Source: an uncultured Neptuniibacter sp. (GTDB lineage Bacteria > Pseudomonadota > Gammaproteobacteria > Pseudomonadales > Balneatricaceae). From it: DNA of 64,000 bases. The DNA is taken from assembly GCF_947498015.1 (NCBI RefSeq), contig NZ_CANMIR010000004.1, forward strand, positions 248,001 to 312,000, written 5' to 3'. The position numbers were made by a program, and so were the translations under genes. The notes beneath the pieces were generated by a model. It was given only the letters and a program-made list of their open reading frames with translations, ran no database searches and was not told the origin of the DNA. The first letter of the stretch is position 1. Each line of letters starts with the position of its first letter. Below are positions 18,713 to 27,015 of this stretch, one piece after another.

Positions 18713-19214
18713 GGATCGTTTGCACGTCATGCTGGTGCTATTGGCAATGAGCACTGCTGTCCCTGCTGAGGAGGTATCCGAGCGATGGCAAAAAGTAGGG
18801 AGCGCCACGTTATCTGTTCTTTGGTTTGATATCTACGATGCGTCTTTGTATTCGTTATCAGGCCAATTCAGAGGTTATGACGAACCGTTGCTGTTTCAGC
18901 TGGATTACAAAAGAGAGATTAGTCAAAAGGCGTTACTTGAAGAAACAGAAAAGCAGTGGAGTCGGTATCTGCCAGGCTCTCACCCACAAAAACGCTGGTT
19001 ATCTCTATTAAAAAAAATATGGCCTGAGATCCGTAAGGGAGATCAGTTGGCATTGGAACTCACTTCTGAGGGGGAATCCAATTTTTATCACAACCGTATG
19101 CTGATTGGGGTCATCACAGATCAGCAATTTGCACCCTCATTTCTACAGATATGGCTCTCAACTGAGAGTCAATATCCAGAACTGGCGAAGCAACTGAGAG
19201 GTGAGCAACGATGA
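18693..19214 (+). CDS. Chalcone-isomerase-like secreted protein
   Basis: The sequence after a signal peptide (cleavage near AVPA-EEV) has the pattern VGSATLSVLWFDIYDASLYS... FQLDYKREISQKALLEETEKQW, typical of bacterial chalcone-isomerase-like proteins. These share a fold with fatty-acid-binding proteins, and no catalytic flavonoid role is expected. I chose the ATG at 18693 because AGGTG lies six bases upstream; a GTG at 18684 is possible. It overlaps DUF2878 upstream, and its stop overlaps the DUF3833 start (ATGA). A periplasmic lipid-binding role is an inference. Confidence 0.8.
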   Translation: MLSGQIRDRLHVMLVLLAMSTAVPAEEVSERWQKVGSATLSVLWFDIYDASLYSLSGQFRGYDEPLLFQLDYKREISQKALLEETEKQWSRYLPGSHPQKRWLSLLKKIWPEIRKGDQLALELTSEGESNFYHNRMLIGVITDQQFAPSFLQIWLSTESQYPELAKQLRGEQR

Positions 19215-19780
19215 AACCTATTCAGATCATTACGGTGACTCTGCCTCTGCTTCTGCTTCTGGTGGGATGCGGAGCAACATTAAATGATTATCAGATGGAG
19301 AAGCCAACGCTTGTACTGGAGGAGTTTTTTCTCGGACAGCTGGAAGCGTATGGCATGGTTCAGGATCGTAATGGAAAAGTGGTTAGGCGATTTCGTGCGG
19401 ATATCCGAGCACAATGGAAAGATAGGCAGGGTGTAGTGGATGAGCAATTTTATTTTGCTGATGGTGAGATGCAGGTTCGGTGTTGGCGGTTAGTAAAAAT
19501 TGGTAATCAATATGTGGGGACTGCAGATGATGTCATTGGGCAGGCAACCGGTCGTGTCGCAGGAAACGCCTTCAATTGGCGGTATCGGTTACAAATACCT
19601 GTAGCTGATAAAAGCTGGGAAATAGACTTGAATGATTGGATGTATCTGGTTGATAAAGACAATCTGCTGAATAGGGCCGTGATCTCTAAATTTGGTTTTA
19701 ATGTGGGAGAGATAACGTTGTATATCCGCAGGGTTTCATCACAACACCATAGGGAACCTTCTCAGGGATGTGTCATTTAA
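19211..19780 (+). CDS. DUF3833 lipoprotein
   Basis: This 189-residue protein has a lipoprotein signal (LLLLLVGC-GATL), then the DUF3833 domain (LEEFFLGQLEAYGMVQDRNG, RRFRADI, DDVIGQATGRVAGNAFNWRYRLQ, DWMYLVDKDNLLNRAVISKFG). It is predicted to sit in the envelope with the lipid anchor. A second DUF3833 gene lies at 34021 under the same type of promoter but lacks the lipobox. It ends the DUF2878-CHI-DUF3833 block. The SDR gene follows after 112 bp. Confidence 0.85.
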   Translation: MKPIQIITVTLPLLLLLVGCGATLNDYQMEKPTLVLEEFFLGQLEAYGMVQDRNGKVVRRFRADIRAQWKDRQGVVDEQFYFADGEMQVRCWRLVKIGNQYVGTADDVIGQATGRVAGNAFNWRYRLQIPVADKSWEIDLNDWMYLVDKDNLLNRAVISKFGFNVGEITLYIRRVSSQHHREPSQGCVI

Positions 19781-19892
19781 TGGCCAGCTATAAGTATTCT
19801 GCTGCGCTAAAGGTCATAAACGACGGGAGTCTGGAGCCTATTTTGTGTAATGACTGTCTCTTTTTGGTCGTTCTTGAATATCTGGGGGATCT

Positions 19893-20699
19893 ATGAAAAT
19901 TTCTTCGTTGCCATGGGAAAGTGCATGGATTACGGGGGCGGGCAGAGGGATTGGCGCGGCTTTAGCTCGATTGCTCTCGCAGCAAGGGGTCACAGTATAT
20001 ATATCAGCACGAACCCCAGCAGATCTGGAAAAAGTGAAACAGGAGTGTCTGGATTACTCAGGCATGGTGGTCCCTATCCCGCTTGATATTACTCAGCCGG
20101 CTGAGATTGAGGATATGATGCAAAGCTGGGATCAGGGGGCGGGTATCCCTGAACTGGTCGTTCTGAATGCTGGGACACATGACCCTTTTGCGGCAACTGA
20201 ATTCAGTGCTCGGAGATGTAGAAAGCTTCTGGATATTAATCTACAGGGAACCCTGAACTGTATTGATCCGGTATTAAAACGGTATCTTGAAAAGAACTCG
20301 GGACAGATTGCAGTGATGACTTCAGTTGCCGGCTATCGGGGATTGCCTACAGCCGCTGCTTATGGGGCAGGCAAAGCCGCACTGATTAACCTCTGTGAAG
20401 CACTGAAGCTGGATTTGAAAGGGAGCCAAATCAAATTGCAGATCATCTCACCTGGGTTTGTTAAAACACCCTTAACAGATAAAAACAGGTTTAAAATGCC
20501 AGCGATGATATCTGCTGACGAGGCTGCAAGGGAGATCATTGAAGGGCTTTGTAAGGAGCGGTTTGAGATCACCTTTCCCAAGCGCTTTACCTATATCCTA
20601 AAACTACTTCGTATTCTTCCTTATTCGATCTATTTCAGATTGTTGGGGAGTTTAGTTCCGACAGTTAAACCCGAGGCGATTGAGCAAAAACATGGATAA
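19893..20699 (+). CDS. SDR family NAD(P)-dependent oxidoreductase
   Basis: A classical short-chain dehydrogenase of 268 residues: ITGAGRGIGAALARLL (TGxxxGIG nucleotide-binding motif), LNAG (NNAG-type), a catalytic Ser region (MTSVAGYRG), and the YGAGKAAL active-site Tyr-x3-Lys. The last 30 residues are hydrophobic/basic (YILKLLRILPYSIYF), suggesting membrane association. The substrate is unknown; in this setting an oxidised fatty acyl chain is a reasonable guess. No ECF site lies in the 112-bp gap, so it may be read through from the DUF2878 operon. It overlaps the NTF2-like gene. Confidence 0.88.
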   Translation: MKISSLPWESAWITGAGRGIGAALARLLSQQGVTVYISARTPADLEKVKQECLDYSGMVVPIPLDITQPAEIEDMMQSWDQGAGIPELVVLNAGTHDPFAATEFSARRCRKLLDINLQGTLNCIDPVLKRYLEKNSGQIAVMTSVAGYRGLPTAAAYGAGKAALINLCEALKLDLKGSQIKLQIISPGFVKTPLTDKNRFKMPAMISADEAAREIIEGLCKERFEITFPKRFTYILKLLRILPYSIYFRLLGSLVPTVKPEAIEQKHG

Positions 20700-21117
20700 C
20701 TGGTTAGAAAACTACGTGGCTGGGCTTGAAGCGCTTAACCTTGATTCGTTGGACGTGATTGAACCACTGTTAGCAAAGGAGATGTTTTTTAAAGATCCGT
20801 TTAATGAGACTCATAGCCGTGCTCAATTCCTGATGCTGATGCGACACACCTTTGAGAGGCTTTCCGATGTGAGATTTGAGGTTCATCAGCAGATCTATCA
20901 GGAGCGAGAGGGGTTTATCTATTGGACCTTTCATGGTGAAAGTAAGATGACTGGTTCATTCAGTTTTAGAGGGACCAGCCGGATATCTGCGAATGAGAAA
21001 GGACTCATTACTTATCATGAAGATTTCTGGGATGCGTCTGTCCTGATGACGTGCTTACCTCTGGTCGGAGGCTTAATCAGACAGATCCGTAAAAAGTTTG
21101 TAATAACAGTCACCTAA
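20692..21117 (+). CDS. NTF2-like (SnoaL-type) protein
   Basis: 141 residues with the cone-shaped NTF2-like pattern: an N-terminal helix (DNWLENYVAGLEALN), FFKDPFNETHSRAQFLMLMRHTFERL, then strands ending in GLITYHEDFWDAS. Such proteins often accompany SDR and lipid-modifying enzymes in ECF/ChrR clusters, acting as small isomerases, hydrolases or binding proteins. The start ATG overlaps the SDR stop by 8 bases; a TTG at 20680 is an alternative. Activity is not predictable here. Confidence 0.8.
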   Translation: MDNWLENYVAGLEALNLDSLDVIEPLLAKEMFFKDPFNETHSRAQFLMLMRHTFERLSDVRFEVHQQIYQEREGFIYWTFHGESKMTGSFSFRGTSRISANEKGLITYHEDFWDASVLMTCLPLVGGLIRQIRKKFVITVT

Positions 21118-21289
21118 CCTGTTGTCTGCAAAAAACCAGAGCTCCAAATCCACTTCTTTTACTATGAGTCCCCCTCATAATGAATTTGGTACTTTTGACT
21201 GATTCTTTTTCCGCTCCCTTGTATAAAGAAAACGAGCGTTTTAGTGTGGTATTCCGTTGAAGTAAAGATAACTTACAAGGATATAAGTT

Positions 21290-21940
21290 TTGCTTGACGC
21301 ACTGAGACACCGTGAGACGGTAAGGAACGCTACGATCATTGGGAAAAATCGTCTGCAGGCAACGATGTTGTGCAATTTTTTGATTTCAGAATTGGGGATA
21401 GCCTGTCAGACAACCCACCTCTCCAAAGCGGAAGATATTACAGATCCGCAACTCCTGCTGATTGATTGCGGCTCATACTCTATTGACCAGATTCAAAACC
21501 TTCTTGAACGGATTGATACTAAACGCAATCCCTGTTTTGTCGCCTTGTTGAACTCTCCCCATGACACCGCCTACGAAGCGCTGACCCATTGGCCCCAGGT
21601 GAAAGGTATTTTTTATGAAGATAACAGTACCGAAATACTGGCGCTCGGTGTTCAGGAAATTATCGAACAGGGGTTGTGGTTACCCCGGAAATTAACTCAT
21701 TCCTTACTGGAGTATTATCGCAAACCGCTCACACAACGAGAGCCTTCTGTTTCTGATCAATTGACAAAGAAAGAGCGGAAGGTGCTCGAAAAACTCGCTG
21801 TTGGTATGAGTAATGAGGAGATCGCTTCAAGCCTCAATGTCAGTTGCCACACGGTAAAAAGTCATCTCTACAAAGTCTTTAAAAAGATTGGCGTCAGCAA
21901 CAGATTGCAGGCAGCGAATTGGGCTCAGGAATATTTGTAA
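21290..21940 (+). CDS. csgD: CsgD-like LuxR-family curli regulator
   Basis: 216 residues, the same length as E. coli CsgD. An N-terminal atypical receiver-like domain is followed by a LuxR/FixJ helix-turn-helix (LTKKERKVLEKLAVGMSNEEIA, then VSCHTVKSHLYKVFKKIGVSNR) at about 157-212. The TTG start has AAGGA nine bases upstream, and no suitable ATG gives the right length. It starts the csgDEFG operon: its stop TAA overlaps the csgE ATG. The receiver part lacks a clear Asp-phosphorylation pocket, as in CsgD proteins. Confidence 0.9.
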   Translation: MLDALRHRETVRNATIIGKNRLQATMLCNFLISELGIACQTTHLSKAEDITDPQLLLIDCGSYSIDQIQNLLERIDTKRNPCFVALLNSPHDTAYEALTHWPQVKGIFYEDNSTEILALGVQEIIEQGLWLPRKLTHSLLEYYRKPLTQREPSVSDQLTKKERKVLEKLAVGMSNEEIASSLNVSCHTVKSHLYKVFKKIGVSNRLQAANWAQEYL

Positions 21941-22344
21941 TGCGCAAAAAAGGCCTTCTGGTTATGACAGTGATCAGTTTCTTATGGCCTCCCATGCTCA
22001 GTTCCCAAGGCTTAGAAGATGAGATTAAGGGATTTACAACGGATAACACCATCACAAGGATTGGTCATGATTTTACGCGTTACCTCAGTGACTATCGGCA
22101 CACCCATATCCCTGATGGTGAATACAACCTGAGTATTTTTGAGCGCCCTTCAGCCCGTTGGGGGAATCTGATTTGGGTCGAAAAAGATCATAAAACGGTG
22201 TACCGCCGATTCCTTTCGCCGAGTAGCACAAACTTGCAACGTGAGGCTGAGCAGGCTGCACGGCAGATAGATAAAAGGGTGAAGCAGTTGGAGCTAAAAG
22301 CGCTCTTCTCTGACACCTTTGATATTGATAAAGATGAATTATGA
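21940..22344 (+). CDS. csgE: Curli assembly factor CsgE
   Basis: CsgE is a periplasmic adaptor that caps the CsgG channel and directs curlin subunits to it. The 134-residue protein has a signal peptide (MRKKGLLVMTVISFLWPPMLSSQG) and CsgE-like stretches (GFTTDNTITRIGHDFTRYL, IFERPSARWGNLIWVEKDHKTVYRRFL). The ATG overlaps the csgD stop. Order and length match known csg operons. Confidence 0.92.
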   Translation: MRKKGLLVMTVISFLWPPMLSSQGLEDEIKGFTTDNTITRIGHDFTRYLSDYRHTHIPDGEYNLSIFERPSARWGNLIWVEKDHKTVYRRFLSPSSTNLQREAEQAARQIDKRVKQLELKALFSDTFDIDKDEL

Positions 22345-22354
22345 GGTGATCAGC

Positions 22355-22753
22355 ATGATGAGTAGATGGATCGCAGGGAGTCTGTTGTTAATCAGTTTAC
22401 AGGCGGTTGCGACAGAACTGGTGTATACACCGGTCAACCCCAGTTTTGGAGGCAACCCAATTAATGGCAGCTACCTCTTGAGCAATGCACAAGCTCAAAA
22501 TGATAAGACCGATCCGGATTCGGGTGCTGGTGGCTCACCTTTCTCTCAGACATCTGCGATCGAACGTTTTACTCGTGCCGTAGAGTCCCGTTTGTTGAGT
22601 GATCTCTTATCCAATGCGGAGGAGGGGACGCCAGGGCGTCTTGAAACCAGCGATTTTATCGTCGATGTCATCTCTGAAGATGGCTCTCTTTCTATTTTAA
22701 TCGTGGATAAGCTCACCAACGAATCAACACAGATTGATGTTAGTGGTTTTTAA
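22355..22753 (+). CDS. csgF: Curli assembly factor CsgF
   Basis: CsgF sits at the outer face of CsgG and couples the minor curlin to the pore. The signature after the signal peptide is TELVYTPVNPSFGGNPINGSYLLSNAQAQN, almost invariant in CsgF. I chose the ATG at 22355 because GAGGTGAT lies just upstream; the frame opens earlier but would hide the signal peptide. 132 residues, normal size. Confidence 0.94.
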   Translation: MMSRWIAGSLLLISLQAVATELVYTPVNPSFGGNPINGSYLLSNAQAQNDKTDPDSGAGGSPFSQTSAIERFTRAVESRLLSDLLSNAEEGTPGRLETSDFIVDVISEDGSLSILIVDKLTNESTQIDVSGF

Positions 22754-22784
22754 TCACGTTTAATGGATTAAACAGGAATAGGTT

Positions 22785-23660
22785 ATGCAATCTCCACAGG
22801 TTAAACAGATAGGCAAACTCGTTTTAATAACCGCCACCATGTTACTTGGAGCCTGTAGTGCGGTACAAAAAAGTGGGAGTGCAGTGTTTGGTCCCGGGGA
22901 GCAGGAAGCACAACTAACTCCTCGGGCCAGCACCTATCAGGATCTGAAATCGTTGCCCGCTCCCCGTGGAAAAATAGTTGCCACAGTTTATAACTTTCGT
23001 GACCAAACCGGTCAGTATAAACAGGCACCCGCCAGTTCATTTTCGACAGCAGTTACCCAAGGGGCAACCGCGATGTTGATCGGTGCGATGCAGGATTCCG
23101 GGTGGTTTATTCCCTTGGAGCGTGAGGGGCTGCAGAATATTCTGACAGAGAGAAAGATTATTCGGGCCGCCCAGAAAAAACCCAATACGCCGATCAATAA
23201 TGAGATTGAACTGCCTTCACTGTTAGCTGCTAATGTAATGCTTGAAGGAGGAATTATTGGCTATGACAGTAACATCAAAACAGGTGGTTTGGGGGCAAAG
23301 TATTTTGGAATCGGAGCATCTGAGCAGTATCGTGTTGATCAGGTGACGGTTAACCTGCGTGCAGTGGATGTGCGTACCGGACGAATTTTGCATTCAGTGA
23401 TGACAACAAAATCGGTTATGTCTCGTGAGATCAGTACCGGCGTTTTCCGTTTTATTGAATTTAAGCGTTTGCTTGAACTGGAAGCGGGAACAACCAGTAA
23501 CGAACCTAAGCAACTGTGTGTTTTATCTGCAATCGAATCAGCTCTGCTTCACTTGATTGCTCAAGGGGTTAAAGATAAAAGTTGGGGGCTCAAATCACCT
23601 AAGATGATTGATTCTCCTGTTCTCAAGCACTACATGAATGCACAACATGAGTTGATTTGA
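22785..23660 (+). CDS. csgG: Curli secretion channel lipoprotein CsgG
   Basis: CsgG forms the nonameric outer-membrane pore that exports curlin. The protein has a lipoprotein signal (TMLLGAC), the family motifs TVYNFRDQTGQYKQAP and FIPLEREGLQNILTERKIIRAAQ, and the two membrane hairpin regions near GGIIGYDSNIKTGGLGAKYFG and RTGRILHSVMTTKSVMSREI. At 291 residues it is full length. It follows csgF by 31 bp. A 13-C run begins 16 bp after its stop. Confidence 0.95.
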   Translation: MQSPQVKQIGKLVLITATMLLGACSAVQKSGSAVFGPGEQEAQLTPRASTYQDLKSLPAPRGKIVATVYNFRDQTGQYKQAPASSFSTAVTQGATAMLIGAMQDSGWFIPLEREGLQNILTERKIIRAAQKKPNTPINNEIELPSLLAANVMLEGGIIGYDSNIKTGGLGAKYFGIGASEQYRVDQVTVNLRAVDVRTGRILHSVMTTKSVMSREISTGVFRFIEFKRLLELEAGTTSNEPKQLCVLSAIESALLHLIAQGVKDKSWGLKSPKMIDSPVLKHYMNAQHELI

Positions 23661-24012
23661 TAGTCACTCAATACCTCCCCCCCCCCCCCTGTGGTGGCTT
23701 TAAAAAGGGGTTTAGCTTCCTGCTAGGCTCCTGAATTTGAAGGTAATCGGTTATTCAATTCTAATCATTTTCTGATCTATAAAATCATACTTTTGCCTGA
23801 TCTTTTCTGGTTTCTATCAGCCGGATGACTGAAAAAAATAGTCATGAAAATCAGTCTTCCCCCTGATGGCAGGGTATCACCTCAAAGCTAAACTGGATTC
23901 AACTCTGAGTTTAATGATTATCAGCCTGAGCAGATAACAGAGGATGTTTCTCCCTTTTACAAAATGATTTGGGGAGATCGCTAAGGGTAGCTAGGGAAGG
24001 TGGAAGATAAGC
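23661..24012. other. csgG-csgB intergenic region
   Basis: No ORF is credible in these 352 bases. They hold the 13-C tract at the left end and an inverted repeat GACTGA...TCAGTC near 23826-23856. The AT-rich remainder presumably carries the csgBA promoter and CsgD sites. I could not define a -35/-10 pair with confidence. Confidence 0.5.
23677..23689. repeat. 13-C homopolymer between csgG and csgB
   Basis: Thirteen consecutive C residues start 17 bp after the csgG stop and about 320 bp before csgB. Long G/C homopolymers are prone to slippage. Outside a coding frame the tract could change transcript readthrough or promoter spacing, or it may be an assembly error. Confidence 0.8.
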
Positions 24013-24603
24013 ATGCTAACTAAGGATACTGCATCAGGTTTTGCGCCTTTTAAGCCGAAGTTACGCTCTTCAAAGAAAGCGCAGGCTATGACTCAACCCA
24101 TCTTAATGTACTGGCTTCAGGCTTTATTTCTCACCCTAACAACCACCTCGGCTATTGCAGCAGATCTGGATCCGTTATCTGAACTTGATGATACCGTCCA
24201 GCAGGGGCAGCACTATCTCGCTGCTGAACAGTGGGGGGATGACCATCAGCTCCGAGTGCTCCAATCCGGTACTCAGCAGCATGCTCTGATTCTTCAGAAG
24301 GGTCGATCAGATCAGGCTCAGATTGAGCAGTATGGGCAGCAAAACCAGATAAAGCTGAGTCAGGACGGAGTTGAAAATCTCATACTGGCTCTGCAGTCAG
24401 GAGCGGGTAACCAGATCAACAGTGTTCAACGTGGTGGATTCAATCAGTCGGAGATCACTCAACAGGGTGATAACAACCTGGCGGGAATCGATCAGGTCGG
24501 TAGTTTCAATACCGCTTTCATAGAGCAGATTGGAAGTGGTCTTGAAAGTCATGTCAGCCAGTTCGGTGACTCACTTTCAGTCTCAGTAAGACAGTTCAAC
24601 TAA
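24013..24603 (+). CDS. csgB: Minor curlin / nucleator CsgB-like protein
   Basis: The mature part is made of imperfect 22-residue curlin repeats with the pattern Qx(G)xxNxAxxxQxG, for example QYGQQNQIKLSQDGVEN and QQGDNNLAGIDQVGSFN, about five in number. It has a long N-terminal signal region (the hydrophobic core starts near residue 31 and cleavage is near AIAA-DLD). The ATG at 24013 has GGAAG upstream; an internal ATG at 24088 would give a shorter signal peptide. Its place before the larger curlin gene and its Q/N-rich repeats support the CsgB role. Confidence 0.85.
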   Translation: MLTKDTASGFAPFKPKLRSSKKAQAMTQPILMYWLQALFLTLTTTSAIAADLDPLSELDDTVQQGQHYLAAEQWGDDHQLRVLQSGTQQHALILQKGRSDQAQIEQYGQQNQIKLSQDGVENLILALQSGAGNQINSVQRGGFNQSEITQQGDNNLAGIDQVGSFNTAFIEQIGSGLESHVSQFGDSLSVSVRQFN

Positions 24604-24644
24604 CCCCCGTGCTAGTAATGAAACATAATGAAAAGGACAGCGTC

Positions 24645-25697
24645 ATGAAAAAACTTACACTTAGCTTAGCGATTGCCGCCATTACCGCCTCTTCCTCCGT
24701 AGCGATGGCTGCCGGTAACAGCGGTTACCAAACTCAGTATGGCAATGGAAATACTGCGTTAATCGACCAGACTACCGGTTCGACCAATAATTACGCTTCT
24801 CAGTATCAGAGCGGCAATAATAATGATGCTACGACGACTCAGGAGGAAGCCGATTCTAACAGTGCATCTCAGTCTCAGTATGGCGATGATAATGTTGCTA
24901 CTGCGGATCAGTATGAAGCGGATCAAAACTACGTATCTCAGTATCAGTCAGGTACCGGAAACGGTGCGGATAGTGATCAGGAGTATGAACTGAGCAGTAT
25001 TGCATACCAATCTCAATATGGCAGTGGTAACGCTAGCTATAATCAGCAATTTGGTGGGCAGGATAACTATACATCCCTGTACCAATATGGTGATGGCAAC
25101 AGCAACGCAAACTATCAATCTTATAGCCTGAACAGTTCAACACGGGTATGGCAGGGCTACACAACCGATGGGGGTTATGCTTACAGCTCAAATAACGCTG
25201 CGACAGCTTATCAGGATGGCCAGGATGCCAGTGATATTTTGATTGAGCAGGCGGGAGATAATAACATTGCAGCTACGTGGCAGTATTATTCGGGCAGTGC
25301 GAATGAGGCCTCCACAACGCAGGTAGGTAATGCTAACACGGCAACTACCTACCAGTATTATACGGTTGGATCGACTGTTGATGTTGATCAGACGGGTGAT
25401 AATCACAACTCATATGTCCTGCAGGATGTTACAACAACGTCTCAGGTGGATGTGGATCAGTTAGGTGATGGTAATATCTCCGATGTTTATCAGACCGGTA
25501 CCGATCTGGCGGCTACGGTTTATCAGGATGGTGTGGGTAACGACTCTGATATCGATCAGAGCGGCTCTCTGCATCAGGCTTACGTAACTCAGTACGGTAC
25601 AACCAATATGGCGACGATTGCACAGACTACCTCTGGTAACTACGGTTCTATCTACCAGAATGGAACCAGCAATATGGCCACTATTCTGCAGAACTAA
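24645..25697 (+). CDS. csgA: Long, degenerate major curlin CsgA-like protein
   Basis: 350 residues with signal peptide MKKLTLSLAIAAITASSSVAMAA, then about 14 degenerate curlin repeats of 21-24 residues (YQTQYGNGNTALIDQ, VDVDQTGDNHNSYVLQD, AYVTQYGTTNMATIAQ). E. coli CsgA has five repeats in 151 residues. The repeats here are rich in Tyr and Asp and poor in charged basic residues; some lose the GxxN turn, and one central block (RVWQGYTTDGGYAYSSNN) is irregular. The protein is predicted to polymerise as amyloid on the CsgB nucleator. The start is fixed by AAAAGGA upstream. csgC is absent here. Confidence 0.88.
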   Translation: MKKLTLSLAIAAITASSSVAMAAGNSGYQTQYGNGNTALIDQTTGSTNNYASQYQSGNNNDATTTQEEADSNSASQSQYGDDNVATADQYEADQNYVSQYQSGTGNGADSDQEYELSSIAYQSQYGSGNASYNQQFGGQDNYTSLYQYGDGNSNANYQSYSLNSSTRVWQGYTTDGGYAYSSNNAATAYQDGQDASDILIEQAGDNNIAATWQYYSGSANEASTTQVGNANTATTYQYYTVGSTVDVDQTGDNHNSYVLQDVTTTSQVDVDQLGDGNISDVYQTGTDLAATVYQDGVGNDSDIDQSGSLHQAYVTQYGTTNMATIAQTTSGNYGSIYQNGTSNMATILQN

Positions 25698-25716
25698 GTT
25701 TTTGATAAATAGCATG

Positions 25717-25747
25717 AATGGCCTGAGTTTAAACACTCGGGCCATTT
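25717..25747. terminator. Terminator after csgA
   Basis: The stem AATGGCCTGAGT pairs with ACTCGGGCCATT (one T-G pair) around a six-base loop, followed by TTTTCTT on the plus strand. It lies between the convergent csgA and cfa-like genes and probably serves both. Confidence 0.8.
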
Positions 25748-25770
25748 TCTTGGGCTATTCGAATGGTGAA

Positions 25771-27015
25771 TCAACTACTGGATGTTGAGTTTGATTGAGT
25801 AAGCACGAATAGGCCGACATCCACAGTCCCCTCTTCAAACCCGCCTTCACAGTAGGCGAGATAGTAGCGCCAAAGTCGGTAGAACTGTTCATCAAATCCC
25901 AGCTGGATGATCTGCGGCCAGTTGTTTTCGAAAGCGTAGCGCCACTCTCTCAGAGTCTGGGCGTAATCTTTGCCGAACATCTGCTGCTGAGTGAGTGTAA
26001 AGCCATGTTGTTCAATCTTCGCTTTCAGGGCTTCAACACTGGGTAGCATCCCGCCAGGGAACACATAACGCTGGATAAAATCAGCCTGCTTGCGATAACT
26101 GTGAAAACGTTCATCATCGATAGTGATCACCTGTAAGACTGCGTTGCCACCCGGTTTTAGTACCCGTTTTAGGGTATTGAAATAGGTATCCCAGTGCGCT
26201 TCGCCCACCGCTTCAAACATCTCTATCGAAACGACCCCATCATACTGATGCACAAGATCACGGTAGTCGGTCAGGCTTAAATGGACCTGTTGCTCTAAAT
26301 GGGCTGCTGATATGGCGTGCTTTGCCCATGCAAGTTGCTCTTTTGACAGGGTAATACCATGCATATTAAGGTTTTCGGTCTGCGCCGCCTGTGCTGAAAA
26401 GCCTCCCCAACCACAACCAATCTCTACAATCTGATCACCCGCATCAGCGTTCAGAAGCTCAAGGATGCGTGCATTTTTTGAGTACTGTGCTGCTTCCAGG
26501 GATTGCTCCGCAGTTTGATAGAGTGCTGCGGAGTATGTCATCGAGGGGTCCAGCCAACGGCTGTAAAATTCATTGCCCAGATCATAATGGGCTGCAATAT
26601 TTTGGCGACTCCCTTTGCGGCTGTTGTCACGGTACCAGTGATAAACATTGTGCAGTGACTGGGTAACAAAACCCGCTTTCGAGAGTTGGTTGAGTTGAGG
26701 TTCATTGCGTAAGGCCCATCGAACAAGTGATGTCAGGTCAGAGCTGACCCACTCTCCAGCCAAATAACTCTCAGACCAACCGTTAATTCCGCCAAAAAAC
26801 AAGCGTAGAAGTGGTCGGTAGCTCTCAAGTTTTACATCAGCTACGGGCTGTCTATCCCCAAAGCTAACTTGGTGTCCAGAGGGTAAAGTGAGGGTTAAAC
26901 TCCCGATAGCATTCTTAAGATTCGCATTAAGCACACTCACCAGCTTTTGTTCGACCCAGGTCAGTTCGCTTGAACCTCGGAACGCTTTGGGTGTTAGCTG
27001 CTCATAAACTTTCAT
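25771..27015 (-). CDS. cfa: Cyclopropane-fatty-acyl-phospholipid synthase family methyltransferase
   Basis: 415 residues in the Cfa/UfaM group. The SAM motif I is VEIGCGWGGFSAQAA. Other Cfa-type stretches are AAHYDLGNEFYSRWLDPSMTYS, SIEMFEAVGEAHWDTYF and FIQRYVFPGGMLPS. It methylates acyl chains of membrane phospholipids; in Rhodobacter a homologue under RpoE/ChrR contributes to furan fatty acids. AAGGAG nine bases before the ATG at 27015 fixes the start. It overlaps DUF1365 by 14 bases and is the last gene of the FAD-DUF1365-cfa operon under an ECF promoter. Confidence 0.9.
   Translation of the reverse strand: MKVYEQLTPKAFRGSSELTWVEQKLVSVLNANLKNAIGSLTLTLPSGHQVSFGDRQPVADVKLESYRPLLRLFFGGINGWSESYLAGEWVSSDLTSLVRWALRNEPQLNQLSKAGFVTQSLHNVYHWYRDNSRKGSRQNIAAHYDLGNEFYSRWLDPSMTYSAALYQTAEQSLEAAQYSKNARILELLNADAGDQIVEIGCGWGGFSAQAAQTENLNMHGITLSKEQLAWAKHAISAAHLEQQVHLSLTDYRDLVHQYDGVVSIEMFEAVGEAHWDTYFNTLKRVLKPGGNAVLQVITIDDERFHSYRKQADFIQRYVFPGGMLPSVEALKAKIEQHGFTLTQQQMFGKDYAQTLREWRYAFENNWPQIIQLGFDEQFYRLWRYYLAYCEGGFEEGTVDVGLFVLTQSNSTSSS

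Noticed and set aside
24645-25697. CRISPR-like or tandem DNA repeat in the curlin gene
   Set aside because: The periodicity is in protein repeats; DNA copies are too degenerate and in frame with csgA.
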